From assembly GCA_016213205.1 (NCBI GenBank), contig JACRAZ010000096.1, forward strand, positions 1-52,327: a stretch of 52,327 bases of DNA. Reading direction: 5' to 3'. Within the stretch, counting starts at the first letter, position 1. Each line of letters opens with the position of its first letter. The stretch is from Burkholderiales bacterium. GTDB lineage: Bacteria; Pseudomonadota; Gammaproteobacteria; Burkholderiales; Burkholderiaceae_C. Of this stretch, positions 1-8,200 are shown one piece after another. The position numbers were made by a program, and so were the translations under genes. The notes beneath the pieces were generated by a model, which saw nothing but the letters and a program-made list of their open reading frames with translations, was not told the origin of the DNA and ran no database searches.

Positions 1-53
1 TCGGTAATGAATTGAATTCGCTGTTCCATCGCGTTGGTGTCTTTCCAGGGCAT
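1..53 (-). CDS. IS481-family transposase, N-terminal 17 residues only (partial)
   Basis: Reading leftward from an ATG at 53-51, the visible peptide is MPWKDTNAMEQRIQFIT and then runs off the window. The MPWK..N.M..R.QFI opening is typical of IS481-family DDE transposases, which catalyse cut-and-paste movement of the element. The sequence AAGGAGA, seven bases before the ATG on the minus strand, is a good ribosome binding site. Whether the rest is intact cannot be seen. Identification rests on this short but characteristic N-terminus. Confidence 0.65.
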   Translation of the reverse strand, partial: MPWKDTNAMEQRIQFIT

Positions 54-130
54 TGGCTTTCTCCTTCCGGAGGCCTATCGTCCCTGTCTGTGTCACCCAT
101 CCGCCGCGAGAAATGTGTCACCCATCCGCC
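1..130 (-). mobile_element. End of an IS481-type insertion sequence, cut by the window edge
   Basis: A transposase start lies at the window edge. Just outside it, towards the chromosome, the 17-base word tgtgtcacccatccgcc occurs twice in direct orientation, at 89-105 and 114-130, with a 25-base period. Repeated terminal words ahead of the transposase start fit the outer end of an IS481-type element (family knowledge recalled, not searched). The exact outer boundary and any target duplication cannot be fixed because only one end is visible. The base at about 130 is my estimate. Confidence 0.6.
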
Positions 131-378
131 CCGGTCATACCCTTGAAGAACTCATTGTTGGCTCCATCGTGGAAGTCCAGCGCCGCCATCCCGAAACAGG
201 CGACGCCTAGCCCTTCGGTCAACGCAACCCCAAACGGCACCTGCCTCTTGGCGCAAGACCCTTCTGCCTACCATGCCCCTCGCGCCCCAAGCCATGATCC
301 GCCGGGGTCGCCTCAGCTTGAACGCCGGACCTCGCGCGCCATGCCTTCGAGGCGCCATCATCGATACCATTCACAAGC
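131..378. other. Intergenic stretch between the IS end and the NTF2-like gene
   Basis: No complete gene is supported here. On the minus strand an open segment at about 264-118 reads like the tail of a protein (it contains ALDFHDGANNEFFKGM) and stops at a TGA lying inside the IS terminal repeat. It may be the remnant of a gene truncated by the insertion. No start codon with a ribosome site, RNA gene or terminator was recognised. Confidence 0.35.
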
Positions 379-747
379 ATGCCGACACTCGATCCTGCCA
401 CCCTCATTCAACAGCAACTGGAGGCGTACAACGCCAAAGACGTGGACGGCTGGCTTGCCACCTACGCGCCCGATGCGGTTCAGTACACGCTCCACGGAGG
501 CATGCTGGCTTCCGGCCATGCTGAGCTCCGCGCGCGAATCGAGGTTCGATTTCAGGAGCCGAACCTGTACGCACGTTTGCTCAGCCGCACTGTCATGGAC
601 AACATCGTCGTCGACTACGAGGAAGTGACTCGCAATTTCCCTGACGGGATCGGTACGATCGAGATGCTCTGCATCTACGAGGTCCAAGGCGGCAAGATTC
701 ACAAAGCCTCATTCGCCATGGGACGGCCCAGGCTCCATCCTGTGTGA
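379..747 (+). CDS. NTF2/SnoaL-like small-fold protein of unknown substrate
   Basis: The 122-aa protein opens with a helix containing LIQQQLEAYNAKDVDGWLATYAPDAV. This is the usual start of the NTF2/SnoaL/ketosteroid-isomerase-like cone fold (tyrosine, then DVDGW and YAPD). A glycine/histidine segment (HGGMLASGHAEL) and a C-terminal beta strand (EVQGGKIHKASFAM) follow. Length is normal for single-domain members, which act as isomerases, hydratases, dehydrases or carriers; the substrate cannot be inferred. No signal peptide is present and no clear ribosome site was seen before the ATG. It stands alone between an IS end and a decayed transposase, so it is probably cargo of a variable region. Confidence 0.7.
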   Translation: MPTLDPATLIQQQLEAYNAKDVDGWLATYAPDAVQYTLHGGMLASGHAELRARIEVRFQEPNLYARLLSRTVMDNIVVDYEEVTRNFPDGIGTIEMLCIYEVQGGKIHKASFAMGRPRLHPV

Positions 748-889
748 ACTCGGCGCGGCCCAAGGAAGCGCTGATCAAGTGAGCCAAGCCCGGCAGCCGA
801 GTGCAATTTGGGCTGCTCATGGCTATTCAGGAGGCCGTCTGGGATCGGCCGAACGGCCAGCTTGGGCCACTTTGCACGCACGGGGCCCG

Positions 890-1545
890 CTGCGGACACA
901 CGCCGTGCGACCCTGCGAACGTTGACCGTCGCCAGCGCAGTCCAACTGCGGCGGGCGTTCTTGACCACGCCGCCGTTGAGCACCTTTGCATAGCCCCCAG
1001 TCGCTTGAGCACCAGGAAGGCATGCGCCACACGTGTCCGGGTGCGACCCTTGGGCAGCTTGCGCAATCGCTCGGCCCCGCCTTCGTATAGGCCTGGTGCA
1101 CCTGTGACGGGTGAAGTGGCGGGCGTCGGACGCCGCGGCTTGAATGAGCTGGCCGCAGCCCTGGTGGCCAGGGTCACCTGACACGCGCTTCTTGGGGCCG
1201 TGTAGCAGGCCGGGCACGGGATGCTTGTCTTGGAGGTCGGCACCGGTGACCACGGCACAGTGCACGACCCTGGTCTCGCTGGTTGCGCCGATGTGCACCG
1301 TCATGCCGAAGTGCCATTGGTTGCCTTTGCGGGACCGATTCATCCAGGATTCACGCTGCTGGTCGGCGTTCTTGGTCGAGCTTGGCGCGGCGATGATCGT
1401 GGCGCCACGATCGTGCCTGCACTGGGCTCGAGGCCGCGCTGCTGCCGGATGCGAAGCACCGCAGGGGAGTGGCCCTGCCCCGGCTGTGCCGCTCCAGCAG
1501 GCCCCGGGGCCACCAGAACTGCACCGTCTGAAGCAACCCGTCGAT
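890..1545 (-). pseudogene. Decayed IS5-type transposase
   Basis: Scattered pieces of an IS5-group transposase appear in all three minus-strand frames. LLERH lies near 1490 and AGTIV near 1412. GATIIAAPSSTKNADQQR followed by KGNQWHFGM.VHIG and DPGHQG is in a second frame from about 1410 to 1170. RTRVAHAFLVLKRL is in a third frame near 1040, and a GYAKV..GGVVKNARR tail is near 1000. The conserved order matches an IS5/IS1031-like DDE enzyme, but frame changes and substitutions (for example GDPGHQG for the usual GDAGYQG) show it is dead. Boundaries are approximate. It sits immediately downstream of a tRNA. Confidence 0.65.
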
Positions 1546-1614
1546 GCAGGCGGCTCACGCCATGGGCCACCTGCCCAAGTCGACGGGCAGGTCAAGCCAG
1601 TGTGCTGACACACT

Positions 1615-1693
1615 TGGTAGGCCGGGTGGGATTCGAACCCACTGTCGTCCGATTATGAGTCGGGTGCTTATACCGGGCTTAAGCTTCCGGCCC
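1615..1693 (-). tRNA. tRNA with CAU anticodon (elongator Met or Ile2)
   Basis: On the minus strand GGGCCGG pairs with CCGGCCT as a 7-bp acceptor (first pair G-U). It is followed by discriminator A and an encoded CCA (1615-1617). The D stem is GCTT/AAGC, and the anticodon loop CTCATAA gives CAU. The T arm is GTGGG-TTCGAAT-CCCAC. The outermost anticodon-stem pair is C-A, a mismatch. CAU can be elongator Met or Ile2 (lysidine-modified). The formylated initiator is unlikely because the first acceptor pair is formed and the anticodon stem lacks three G-C pairs. The choice between Met and Ile2 needs a profile comparison. Confidence 0.85.
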
Positions 1694-1766
1694 ACGATTG
1701 GCGCGCGATTCTAGGCATGGCACGACGCCGCTGCCGGCGCGCTACCGGCGCATGGCGCAACGTCGA

Positions 1767-2795
1767 TCACTTGGACATCGACAGCGCGTTGCTGACGAGC
1801 CGCGACGTGATGTCCACCAACTGGATCATGCGATCGTAAGCCATGCGGGTGGGCCCGATCACACCCAAGGTTCCGACGATCCTGCCGTCCACCTCATACG
1901 GTGCCGAGACCACCGACAGTTCTTCGTACGGCACCACGCCGGACTCGCCCCCGATGTAGATGCGCACACCTTCGGCCCGGCTGGAGGTCTCCAGCAGCCG
2001 CATGAGTTCGGTCTTCTGCTCGAACAGATTGAACATCTTGCGCAAGGCGCCGAGGTCGTTGCCGAAGTCCTCGACGCCCAGCAGGTTGCGTTCGCCGGAG
2101 ACGACCACCTGCTCCGTGCTGTCGTTCAGCGCCTCGCTGCCCGCCTGCACAGCCGCTTTCATCAGCATGGCGATCTCTTCGCGCAGGCTCGAGACTTCGT
2201 CACGCAGACGTTCGCGCACCTCATCGATCGTCAGGCCCGCGTAGTGGCTGTTGAGCAGGTTCGTCGCTTCGACGAGCTCGCCCTGGCTGTAGTCGCGCTG
2301 CGTGAAGACCACCCGGTTCTGGACGTCGCCGTCGGTGGAAACCAGGATCACCAGCACACGCTTGTCGCCCAGGCGCAGGAATTCGATGTGGCGGAACACC
2401 CCGGCTCGCCGTGGGGCCGTCACCACACCGACAAAGTGAGACAGGTTCGACAACAGGTGCGCCGCCTGCGCGATCACCCGCTGTGGCTGGTCAGGCTGGA
2501 GTTGCTCTCGCACACCGGCCATTTCAGGCGGCGTGTGGTGGATGTCGACCGGGCGCGCCGTCAGCATGGTGTCGACGAAGACGCGATAGCCGCGCGGCGT
2601 GGGGATGCGCCCGGCCGAGGTGTGCGGGCTGGCGATGAGGCCCAGCTCTTCGAGGTCGGCCATCACGTTGCGGATGGTGGCGGGTGACAGCTCCAGGCCC
2701 GAGGCACGCGACAGCGTCCGCGAGCCCACGGGCTGGCCATCGGCGATGTAGCGCTCGACCAGGGTCTTCAGCAGCGTGCGTGCGCGCTCGTCCAT
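1767..2795 (-). CDS. hrcA: Heat-inducible transcription repressor HrcA
   Basis: HrcA represses groESL and related chaperone operons by binding CIRCE inverted repeats; its activity depends on GroEL. The N-terminal winged helix is clear: LLKTLVERYIADGQPVGSRT, then ELSPATIRNVMADLEELGLI and SPHTSAGRIPT. A GAF-like middle domain follows. The start MDERARTLLK at 2795 gives 342 aa, the normal length; in-frame ATG or GTG codons further upstream would add an atypical N-terminus. The gene is divergent from nadK. A good CIRCE match lies before groES at the far end of this window. No CIRCE was found upstream of hrcA itself, so it does not look autoregulated through that element. Confidence 0.95.
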   Translation of the reverse strand: MDERARTLLKTLVERYIADGQPVGSRTLSRASGLELSPATIRNVMADLEELGLIASPHTSAGRIPTPRGYRVFVDTMLTARPVDIHHTPPEMAGVREQLQPDQPQRVIAQAAHLLSNLSHFVGVVTAPRRAGVFRHIEFLRLGDKRVLVILVSTDGDVQNRVVFTQRDYSQGELVEATNLLNSHYAGLTIDEVRERLRDEVSSLREEIAMLMKAAVQAGSEALNDSTEQVVVSGERNLLGVEDFGNDLGALRKMFNLFEQKTELMRLLETSSRAEGVRIYIGGESGVVPYEELSVVSAPYEVDGRIVGTLGVIGPTRMAYDRMIQLVDITSRLVSNALSMSK

Positions 2796-2895
2796 AGCGG
2801 AAATCATTGTACGGACAGTGCCGGCCGATGCCTCCACAACGGTGCGTTGCGACACATCGCTGTGGTGTAATCCGCCGCATTCCCAACACCCCCAT

Positions 2896-3771
2896 ATGGC
2901 ACGACGTTTCCATCACGCCGCGCTGGTCGGCAAGTACCAGGCCGAGGGCATCCAGCCGGTGCTGGAGGAGATCGCGCAGTTCCTGGTACGCCAGGGTTTG
3001 GAGGTGTCGCTGGAACACCAGACCTCGCTGAACACCGGCATGCTCGGGTACGACGCGCTGGACACCGAACAGATCGGCGCGCACTGCGATCTTGCCGTGG
3101 TGGTGGGTGGTGATGGCACGATGCTCGGCTTTGCGCGCGAGATGGCGCGCTTCAACCTCCCGCTGGTGGGCATCAACCAGGGGCGGCTGGGATTCATCAC
3201 CGATGTGCCGATCGGCCAGTTCCGCGAGGCGCTGGCACCGATGATCGCCGGCGATTTCGAGGAAGAGCACCGCGCCATGCTGCAAGGGCAGGTCTGGCGC
3301 GACGACCACTGCATCTTCGATGGCGTGTCCATGAACGAGGTGGTCGTCAACCGGGGCGCCACCGCTGGCATGGTGGAGCTGCGCGTGGACGTGGCCGACG
3401 AGTTCGTCGCCAACATCCGGGCCGACGGTCTGATCATCGCGTCGCCCACGGGGTCGACGGCCTATGCACTGTCTGCTGGTGGGCCGATCCTGCACCCGGG
3501 CATCGGCGGCTGGGTGCTGGTGCCGATCGCGTCGCACACGATGTCCAATCGCCCCATCGTGCTGCCAGACGCTGGCGAGGTGAGGCTCACCGTGGTGGCC
3601 GGCCGGGACGCATCGGCCAATTTCGACATGCAGCGCCTGGCCAGCCTGCTGCACGGCGACCAGGTGCGCGTGCAGCGCTCGGCGCACAAGGTACGGTTCC
3701 TCCATCCGCGTGGGTGGAGCTATTACGCCACGCTGCGCCGCAAGCTGCGTTGGTACGAAGGAGTGGTATGA
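2896..3771 (+). CDS. nadK: NAD kinase
   Basis: Phosphorylates NAD+ to NADP+ in the cytoplasm using ATP. The 291-aa protein has the GGDGT signature (VVVGGDGTMLGFAR), the LGFITD motif, the NE.V motif (SMNEVVVNRG) and DGLIIASPTGSTAYALSAGGPI, all diagnostic of the family. The ATG at 2896 is chosen because MARRFHHAALVGKY is the normal N-terminus; the open frame upstream has no family resemblance. No Shine-Dalgarno sequence is visible. The gene is divergent from hrcA and followed by two GC-rich repeats and recN, the usual hrcA-nadK-recN block of Burkholderiales. Confidence 0.96.
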   Translation: MARRFHHAALVGKYQAEGIQPVLEEIAQFLVRQGLEVSLEHQTSLNTGMLGYDALDTEQIGAHCDLAVVVGGDGTMLGFAREMARFNLPLVGINQGRLGFITDVPIGQFREALAPMIAGDFEEEHRAMLQGQVWRDDHCIFDGVSMNEVVVNRGATAGMVELRVDVADEFVANIRADGLIIASPTGSTAYALSAGGPILHPGIGGWVLVPIASHTMSNRPIVLPDAGEVRLTVVAGRDASANFDMQRLASLLHGDQVRVQRSAHKVRFLHPRGWSYYATLRRKLRWYEGVV

Positions 3772-3787
3772 GCCGCGCCCCGTCCCA

Positions 3788-3935
3788 CGGCATCGCCGCG
3801 TCGCCGCCCCCCATGGGGGCCGTGCCACCCCTTGGGGCGGCCCGAAGGGGTACCTTCAGCCCCCAGGCTAGCGGCATCGCCGCGTCGCCGCCCCCCATGG
3901 GGGCCGTGCCACCCCTTGGGGCGGCCCGAAGGGGT
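3788..3935. repeat. Two identical 64-base GC-rich palindromic repeats, 84-base period
   Basis: The units at 3788-3851 and 3872-3935 are identical over 64 bases and separated by 20 unrelated bases. Each contains the palindromic core ccccccatggggg and a second inverted pair (ccacccctt...aaggggt around ggggcggccc). They fill the gap between nadK and the GTG of recN. Such units resemble REP-like intergenic repeats common in Comamonadaceae and relatives (recalled). They may fold into strong hairpins in a nadK-recN transcript. No T-tract follows, so they are not classical terminators. Confidence 0.85.
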
Positions 3936-3943
3936 GGCTAGCC

Positions 3944-5623
3944 GTGCTGCGCCGCCTGGCCCTGCGCGACTTTGTCATCGTCCCCGCACTGGAACTTGAT
4001 TTCCAGCCGGGCTTTTCGGTCCTCACGGGCGAGACGGGGGCAGGCAAGTCGATCCTGGTCGACGCGCTGCAGCTTGCGCTCGGCAGCCGTGGCGATGCGG
4101 GCGTGGTCCGTGAGGGCGCCACGCGCGCCGAAGTCACGGCAGAGTTCGACACGCCACCCGCTCTGGCCGCTTGGCTGGACGACGCCGGGTTCGTCGTCGA
4201 CGAGACGCTGCTGTTGCGCCGGACAATCGATGGCCAGGGCAAGAGCCGCGCCTGGATCAACGGCAGCGTTGCCACGGTGACGCAGCTGCGGGAGCTCGCC
4301 GAACCCTTGCTGGACATCCACGGCCAGCACGCCTGGCAAGGGCTGACCCGGCCGGCGGCCACGCGCGAATTGCTCGATGGCCAGGCCGGCATCGACACCC
4401 GCGCGCTCGCCACCCACTTTGCAGAGCGCAAGGCCGCCGTTGAAGCGCTGGAACGGGCGCGCGAGCGCAGCGACGAGATCGAACGGGAGCGCGAGCGCCT
4501 GGCCTGGCAGATCAACGAACTCGACAAGCTCGCGCCGGCCGTCGACGAGTGGCCGGAGCTCAATGCCGAGCACCAGCGCCTGGCCCATGCGCAGGCCCTG
4601 ATGGATGCCGCTCGGCTGGCCACTGATGCCCTGCACGAAGGCGAGACCAACGCCGAAGCCCTGACCAGCCGGGCGCTGGACGCGCTGCAGGACGTGGCGG
4701 AGCACGATGCACGCCTGGTGCCGGTGACCGAGGTGCTGCAAGGCGCCCTGGTGCAGTTGCAGGATGCTGCGCACAGCCTGCACAGCTACCTGGGCCATGC
4801 CGAGCTCGACCCACAGCGCCTGGGCGAGCTCGATGCCCGCCTGTCGGCCTGGCTCGGGCTTGCGCGCCGCTACCGGCGACCACCGGAAGAGTTGCCCACG
4901 CTGCTCGCACAATGGCGCGCCGAGCTGCAGGCGCTGGACGCGGCCACGGACACGGCTGCACTCGAAAAGTCGCTCGCACAAGCCGATGCGCGCTACCGCC
5001 AGGAAGCGCAACGCGTCAGCGCACTGCGCCAGCAGGCCGCAGCGGCGCTCTCGGTGGCGGTGACACAAGCCATGCAAACGCTTGGCATGGCCGGCGGTCG
5101 CTTCGAAGTTCAACTGCCACCGGTGGCCACGCCACAAAGTCATGGGCTCGAGTCGGTGGAATTCGCGGTGGCCGGCCACGCGGGCACCACGCCACGCCCG
5201 CTGGCAAAGGTGGCGTCGGGCGGCGAGTTGTCCCGCCTGGCGCTGGCCATCGCGGTCACCACGGTGCGGGCCGGCGGGGGCGCCTCGACGCTGATCTTCG
5301 ACGAGATCGACGCGGGCATCGGCGGCGCCGTCGGCGACACCGTGGGGGCACTGCTGAAACAGCTCGGCCGGGAGCGCCAGGTGCTGGCCGTCACCCACCT
5401 GGCGCAGGTGGCCGCCTGCGCCGACCATCACTTCGTGGTCACCAAGCAGCAGCATGGCGGCAGCGCCGCCAGCAGCGTGCACCCGGTCAGTGGTGAAGCG
5501 CGGGTGGCCGAGGTGGCCCGCATGCTGGGTGGCGAACGCATGGCCGACACGAGCGTTGCACACGCGCAGGCCATGCTTCAGCATTCGACACCCGCCCCTG
5601 CCAAACGCCGCAGCCAAGCATGA
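3944..5623 (+). CDS. recN: DNA repair protein RecN
   Basis: RecN is an SMC-like ATPase recruited to double-strand breaks. The 559-aa product has an N-terminal Walker A motif (GETGAGKSILVDALQLALG, about residues 29-47). A long coiled-coil arm of about 300 residues is rich in Glu/Arg/Ala. The C-terminus carries the ABC signature region (KVASGGELSRLALAIA) and Walker B (STLIFDEIDAGIGG). Length is normal. The start is a GTG at 3944, at the expected distance before the Walker A motif; it lies only eight bases after the second GC-rich repeat and has no obvious ribosome site. The stop overlaps the ATG of rapZ by 4 bases, suggesting coupled translation. Confidence 0.96.
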   Translation: MLRRLALRDFVIVPALELDFQPGFSVLTGETGAGKSILVDALQLALGSRGDAGVVREGATRAEVTAEFDTPPALAAWLDDAGFVVDETLLLRRTIDGQGKSRAWINGSVATVTQLRELAEPLLDIHGQHAWQGLTRPAATRELLDGQAGIDTRALATHFAERKAAVEALERARERSDEIERERERLAWQINELDKLAPAVDEWPELNAEHQRLAHAQALMDAARLATDALHEGETNAEALTSRALDALQDVAEHDARLVPVTEVLQGALVQLQDAAHSLHSYLGHAELDPQRLGELDARLSAWLGLARRYRRPPEELPTLLAQWRAELQALDAATDTAALEKSLAQADARYRQEAQRVSALRQQAAAALSVAVTQAMQTLGMAGGRFEVQLPPVATPQSHGLESVEFAVAGHAGTTPRPLAKVASGGELSRLALAIAVTTVRAGGGASTLIFDEIDAGIGGAVGDTVGALLKQLGRERQVLAVTHLAQVAACADHHFVVTKQQHGGSAASSVHPVSGEARVAEVARMLGGERMADTSVAHAQAMLQHSTPAPAKRRSQA

Positions 5624-6528
5624 ACGAAACGGTCGAAGCCTTCGCCAGCCCGGCGCCGGTCCGGAAGGAGCTGGTGCTGATCACCGGCATCTCCGGTTCG
5701 GGCAAGTCGGTGGCGCTGCACGCGCTGGAAGACGCCGGCTACTTCTGCGTCGACAACCTGCCGCCGGAGCTGTTGCGCGACTACATGCACCTGCAGCACC
5801 CGCGGTACACCGAGCGCGTGGCCATTGCCGTGGATGTGCGTGCCGCGCGATCACTGCCCGCGCTGGTGCCCTTGATCTTCGAGTTGCGCGGCGAAGGGGT
5901 CGTGATCCGCCCGCTGTTCCTGGAGGCCAGCACCGATACGCTGGTGCGCCGCTTCTCCGAAACCCGCCGTCCGCATCCGCTGAGCCAGCCTGACGTGGCC
6001 GGCACCACCCAGCATGCGCTGATCGAGGCCATCGAACTCGAGCGCTTGCTGCTGGCCGAGCTGCGGGAAGTCTCCACCGTGATCGACACCAGCACGCTGC
6101 GCCCGGCCGGCCTTCGTTCTCAGGTGCGTGACCTGGTGGCAGCGCGGCACGACCGGCTCACGCTGGTGTTCGAGTCCTTCGCCTTCAAGTACGGCGTGCC
6201 ATTGGACGCGGACTACGTGTTCGATGTGCGCATGCTGCCCAATCCGTACTATGTGCGCGAGTTGCGCCCCTTGTCCGGCCGGGATGCACCGGTGGCCCAG
6301 TACCTCGCTGAGCAGCCCGAGGCCGGCGAGATGCTGGCCCAGATCGAGGCCTTCCTGCGCCGCTGGCTGCCGGCACTGGCCACCGACCAGCGCGCCTATG
6401 TGACGGTGGCCATCGGCTGCACCGGTGGCCAGCACCGGTCGGTTTACATCGTCGAGCAACTGGCGCAGCGATTCGCCGGCCATGGTGCTACGCTGATACG
6501 TCACCGCGAACTGGACGCCATCGATTGA
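5620..6528 (+). CDS. rapZ: RNase adapter protein RapZ
   Basis: The 302-aa P-loop protein has Walker A ITGISGSGKSVALHALEDAG (about residues 21-40), DNLPPELL, and the C-terminal GCTGGQHRSVYIVEQL segment typical of RapZ/YvcJ. In enterobacteria RapZ directs RNase E to the small RNA GlmZ and so controls glucosamine-6-phosphate synthesis. In betaproteobacteria only the family assignment is secure. It overlaps recN by 4 bases upstream, and its TGA overlaps the TTG start of the next gene. It is unusually placed: in many species it lies near hprK and the PTS-Ntr genes. Confidence 0.95.
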   Translation: MNETVEAFASPAPVRKELVLITGISGSGKSVALHALEDAGYFCVDNLPPELLRDYMHLQHPRYTERVAIAVDVRAARSLPALVPLIFELRGEGVVIRPLFLEASTDTLVRRFSETRRPHPLSQPDVAGTTQHALIEAIELERLLLAELREVSTVIDTSTLRPAGLRSQVRDLVAARHDRLTLVFESFAFKYGVPLDADYVFDVRMLPNPYYVRELRPLSGRDAPVAQYLAEQPEAGEMLAQIEAFLRRWLPALATDQRAYVTVAIGCTGGQHRSVYIVEQLAQRFAGHGATLIRHRELDAID

Positions 6529-7157
6529 GCCACTCGGCCACGCACCACGCCGGCCTGCCGCTGTTTCCGCTGCAATCCGTGCTGTTCCCGGGCGGACTGC
6601 TGAGCCTGAAGGTCTTCGAGGCCCGGTACCTCGACCTGATGACCCGTTGCCTGCGCGATGGCACGCCGTTCGGTGTGGTGTGCCTGAACCAGGGCAGCGA
6701 AACCCGCAGCCCGGGCGCAGACGCCGTGCAGTTCGAGGCCGTGGGAACGCTGGCCCGGCCGGAGGAACTCGATGCCGAGCAGCCCGGGATCCTGCGCGTG
6801 CGCTGCCGCGGGGGCCAGCGCTTTCGTGCCGAAGGCGCGCGCCAGCAACCCGATGGCCTGTGGACGGCCGACGCCGTGCTGCTGCCCGACGATGCGGTGC
6901 TGCCACCACCGGCTTTGTTGGCCGCCACCGTGGTGGCCCTGACCAACGCGATCGAGTCCCTGCGGTCGCAAGGCCATCGGCCCTTCGCGGAGCCGTTTCA
7001 ACTGGCCGATGCCGGCTGGGTGGCCAACCGCTGGTGCGAGATCCTGCCGATCTCCCGCGCTGCCAAACAGAAGCTGATGGAGCTGCCCGACCCGTTGACG
7101 CGGCTGAAGCTCGTGGACGAGTACCTGCGCGGCAAGGGCGTGATTCAGGGCAGCTGA
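6525..7157 (+). CDS. Stand-alone LON N-terminal (substrate-binding) domain protein
   Basis: The 210-aa protein has the Lon substrate-recognition fold alone: LPLFPLQSVLFPGGLLSLKV at about residues 11-30, FEARYLDLM, then FGVVCLNQGSE. There is no AAA or protease part. Such proteins are frequent in proteobacteria; their role is unproven but is presumed to be protein-quality related. The start is a TTG at 6525 overlapping the rapZ stop, which puts the first conserved strand near residue 11. The 3' end overlaps mutY tail to tail by 13 bases. An N-terminal fragment of a broken lon is unlikely because the helical C-terminal half of the LAN domain is present. Confidence 0.88.
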   Translation: MSHSATHHAGLPLFPLQSVLFPGGLLSLKVFEARYLDLMTRCLRDGTPFGVVCLNQGSETRSPGADAVQFEAVGTLARPEELDAEQPGILRVRCRGGQRFRAEGARQQPDGLWTADAVLLPDDAVLPPPALLAATVVALTNAIESLRSQGHRPFAEPFQLADAGWVANRWCEILPISRAAKQKLMELPDPLTRLKLVDEYLRGKGVIQGS

Positions 7158-8200
7158 TCGAGCAGCCGGCGCACCGGCGCCGGCAGCCCCAGCGTCGTCG
7201 CGTCGGCGCGTGGCCACCAGCGGCCGTCTGGCCAGGCCGTTGCAACACGTTCGCGCAGGGCCGTGCCGGCACGGGCCGGCAGCCGCCAGTGCCATGGCCG
7301 CAGGTACCAGTCGAAGTGGGTGAGCACATGGGTCAGTGCCGGCCAGGCCACAAGCTCGCCGGGCCCGCTGGCAGCAAACGCCTGCACGGCTGCATCGTCG
7401 GCAAATTCGGGCAGGCTCCACAGCCCGGCCCACACACCTGAACCGGGCCGCTGCACCAGCCACACATGTCCGGATTGGCTCAGCAGCAGCAGGCTGTTCT
7501 CGCGCCGGCCCCGCTTGAGCTTGCGCGTCTTCACCGGGTAGGCCTCGGGCTGGCCCTGCGCCAGCGCCACACAATCGGACCGCCAGGGGCAGGCCTCGCA
7601 GGTCGGCCGGCGTGCGCTGCACACGGTGGCGCCCAGGTCCATCAGGCCCTGCGTGTAGACCGCGATGTCGCGCGCCGGCAGCATCGCCTCGGCCTCGGCC
7701 CACAGCCGCCGCTCGTGGCGCGGCTCGGCCAGGTCGTCACCGAAGCCCAGCGCGCGCGTGAGCACGCGCTTGACATTGCCGTCCAGGATGGCGGCCCGCT
7801 CGTCGAAACAGAATGCCGCGATGGCCGCCGCCGTGGACCGCCCGATGCCAGGCAGCTCGGCCAGGTCGGCGCTGCGGCCCGGAAACTGCCCGCCATGTGC
7901 CTGCACCACCACCTGGGCACAGCGGTGCAGGTTGCGGGCACGGCTGTAGTACCCCAGCCCGCTCCAGAGTGCGAGCACATCGTCCAGCGGCGCAGCCGCC
8001 AGTGCCTGCACATGCGGGAAACGCTGCAGGAAGCGCTCGTAGTACGCCAGCACGGTGGCCACCTGCGTTTGCTGGAGCATGATCTCGGACAGCCACACGC
8101 GGTAGGGATCGCGCGTGTTCTGCCAGGGCAGCGCATGTCGGCCATGCTGGCGCTGCCACGCGATCAGGCGGTCGGCCCGTGTGGCCGACAGCGCCTTCAT
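7145..8200 (-). CDS. mutY: A/G-specific adenine DNA glycosylase
   Basis: Removes adenine mispaired with 8-oxoguanine (the GO repair system). The 351-aa protein has LPWQNTRDPYRVWLSEIMLQQTQV near the N-terminus, a helix-hairpin-helix (LPGIGRSTAAAIAAF) with catalytic Asp in ILDGNVKRV, and a complete 4Fe-4S loop C-x6-C-x2-C-x5-C (CSARRPTCEACPWRSDC). A C-terminal NUDIX-like 8-oxoG recognition domain follows (VWAGLWSLPEF). Length is standard. Its ATG overlaps the stop of the dynamin-like gene by 4 bases, so the two are probably co-transcribed, with mutM further upstream on the same strand. Confidence 0.96.
   Translation of the reverse strand: MKALSATRADRLIAWQRQHGRHALPWQNTRDPYRVWLSEIMLQQTQVATVLAYYERFLQRFPHVQALAAAPLDDVLALWSGLGYYSRARNLHRCAQVVVQAHGGQFPGRSADLAELPGIGRSTAAAIAAFCFDERAAILDGNVKRVLTRALGFGDDLAEPRHERRLWAEAEAMLPARDIAVYTQGLMDLGATVCSARRPTCEACPWRSDCVALAQGQPEAYPVKTRKLKRGRRENSLLLLSQSGHVWLVQRPGSGVWAGLWSLPEFADDAAVQAFAASGPGELVAWPALTHVLTHFDWYLRPWHWRLPARAGTALRERVATAWPDGRWWPRADATTLGLPAPVRRLLDQLP

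Noticed and set aside
890..1545. Programmed frameshift in the IS5-type transposase
   Set aside because: Several separate frame changes plus loss of conserved residues indicate decay, not a single programmed slip.
3938..5617. Minus-strand open frame of 559 codons opposite recN
   Set aside because: Covers almost exactly the recN gene and has no recognisable motif; recN is certain.
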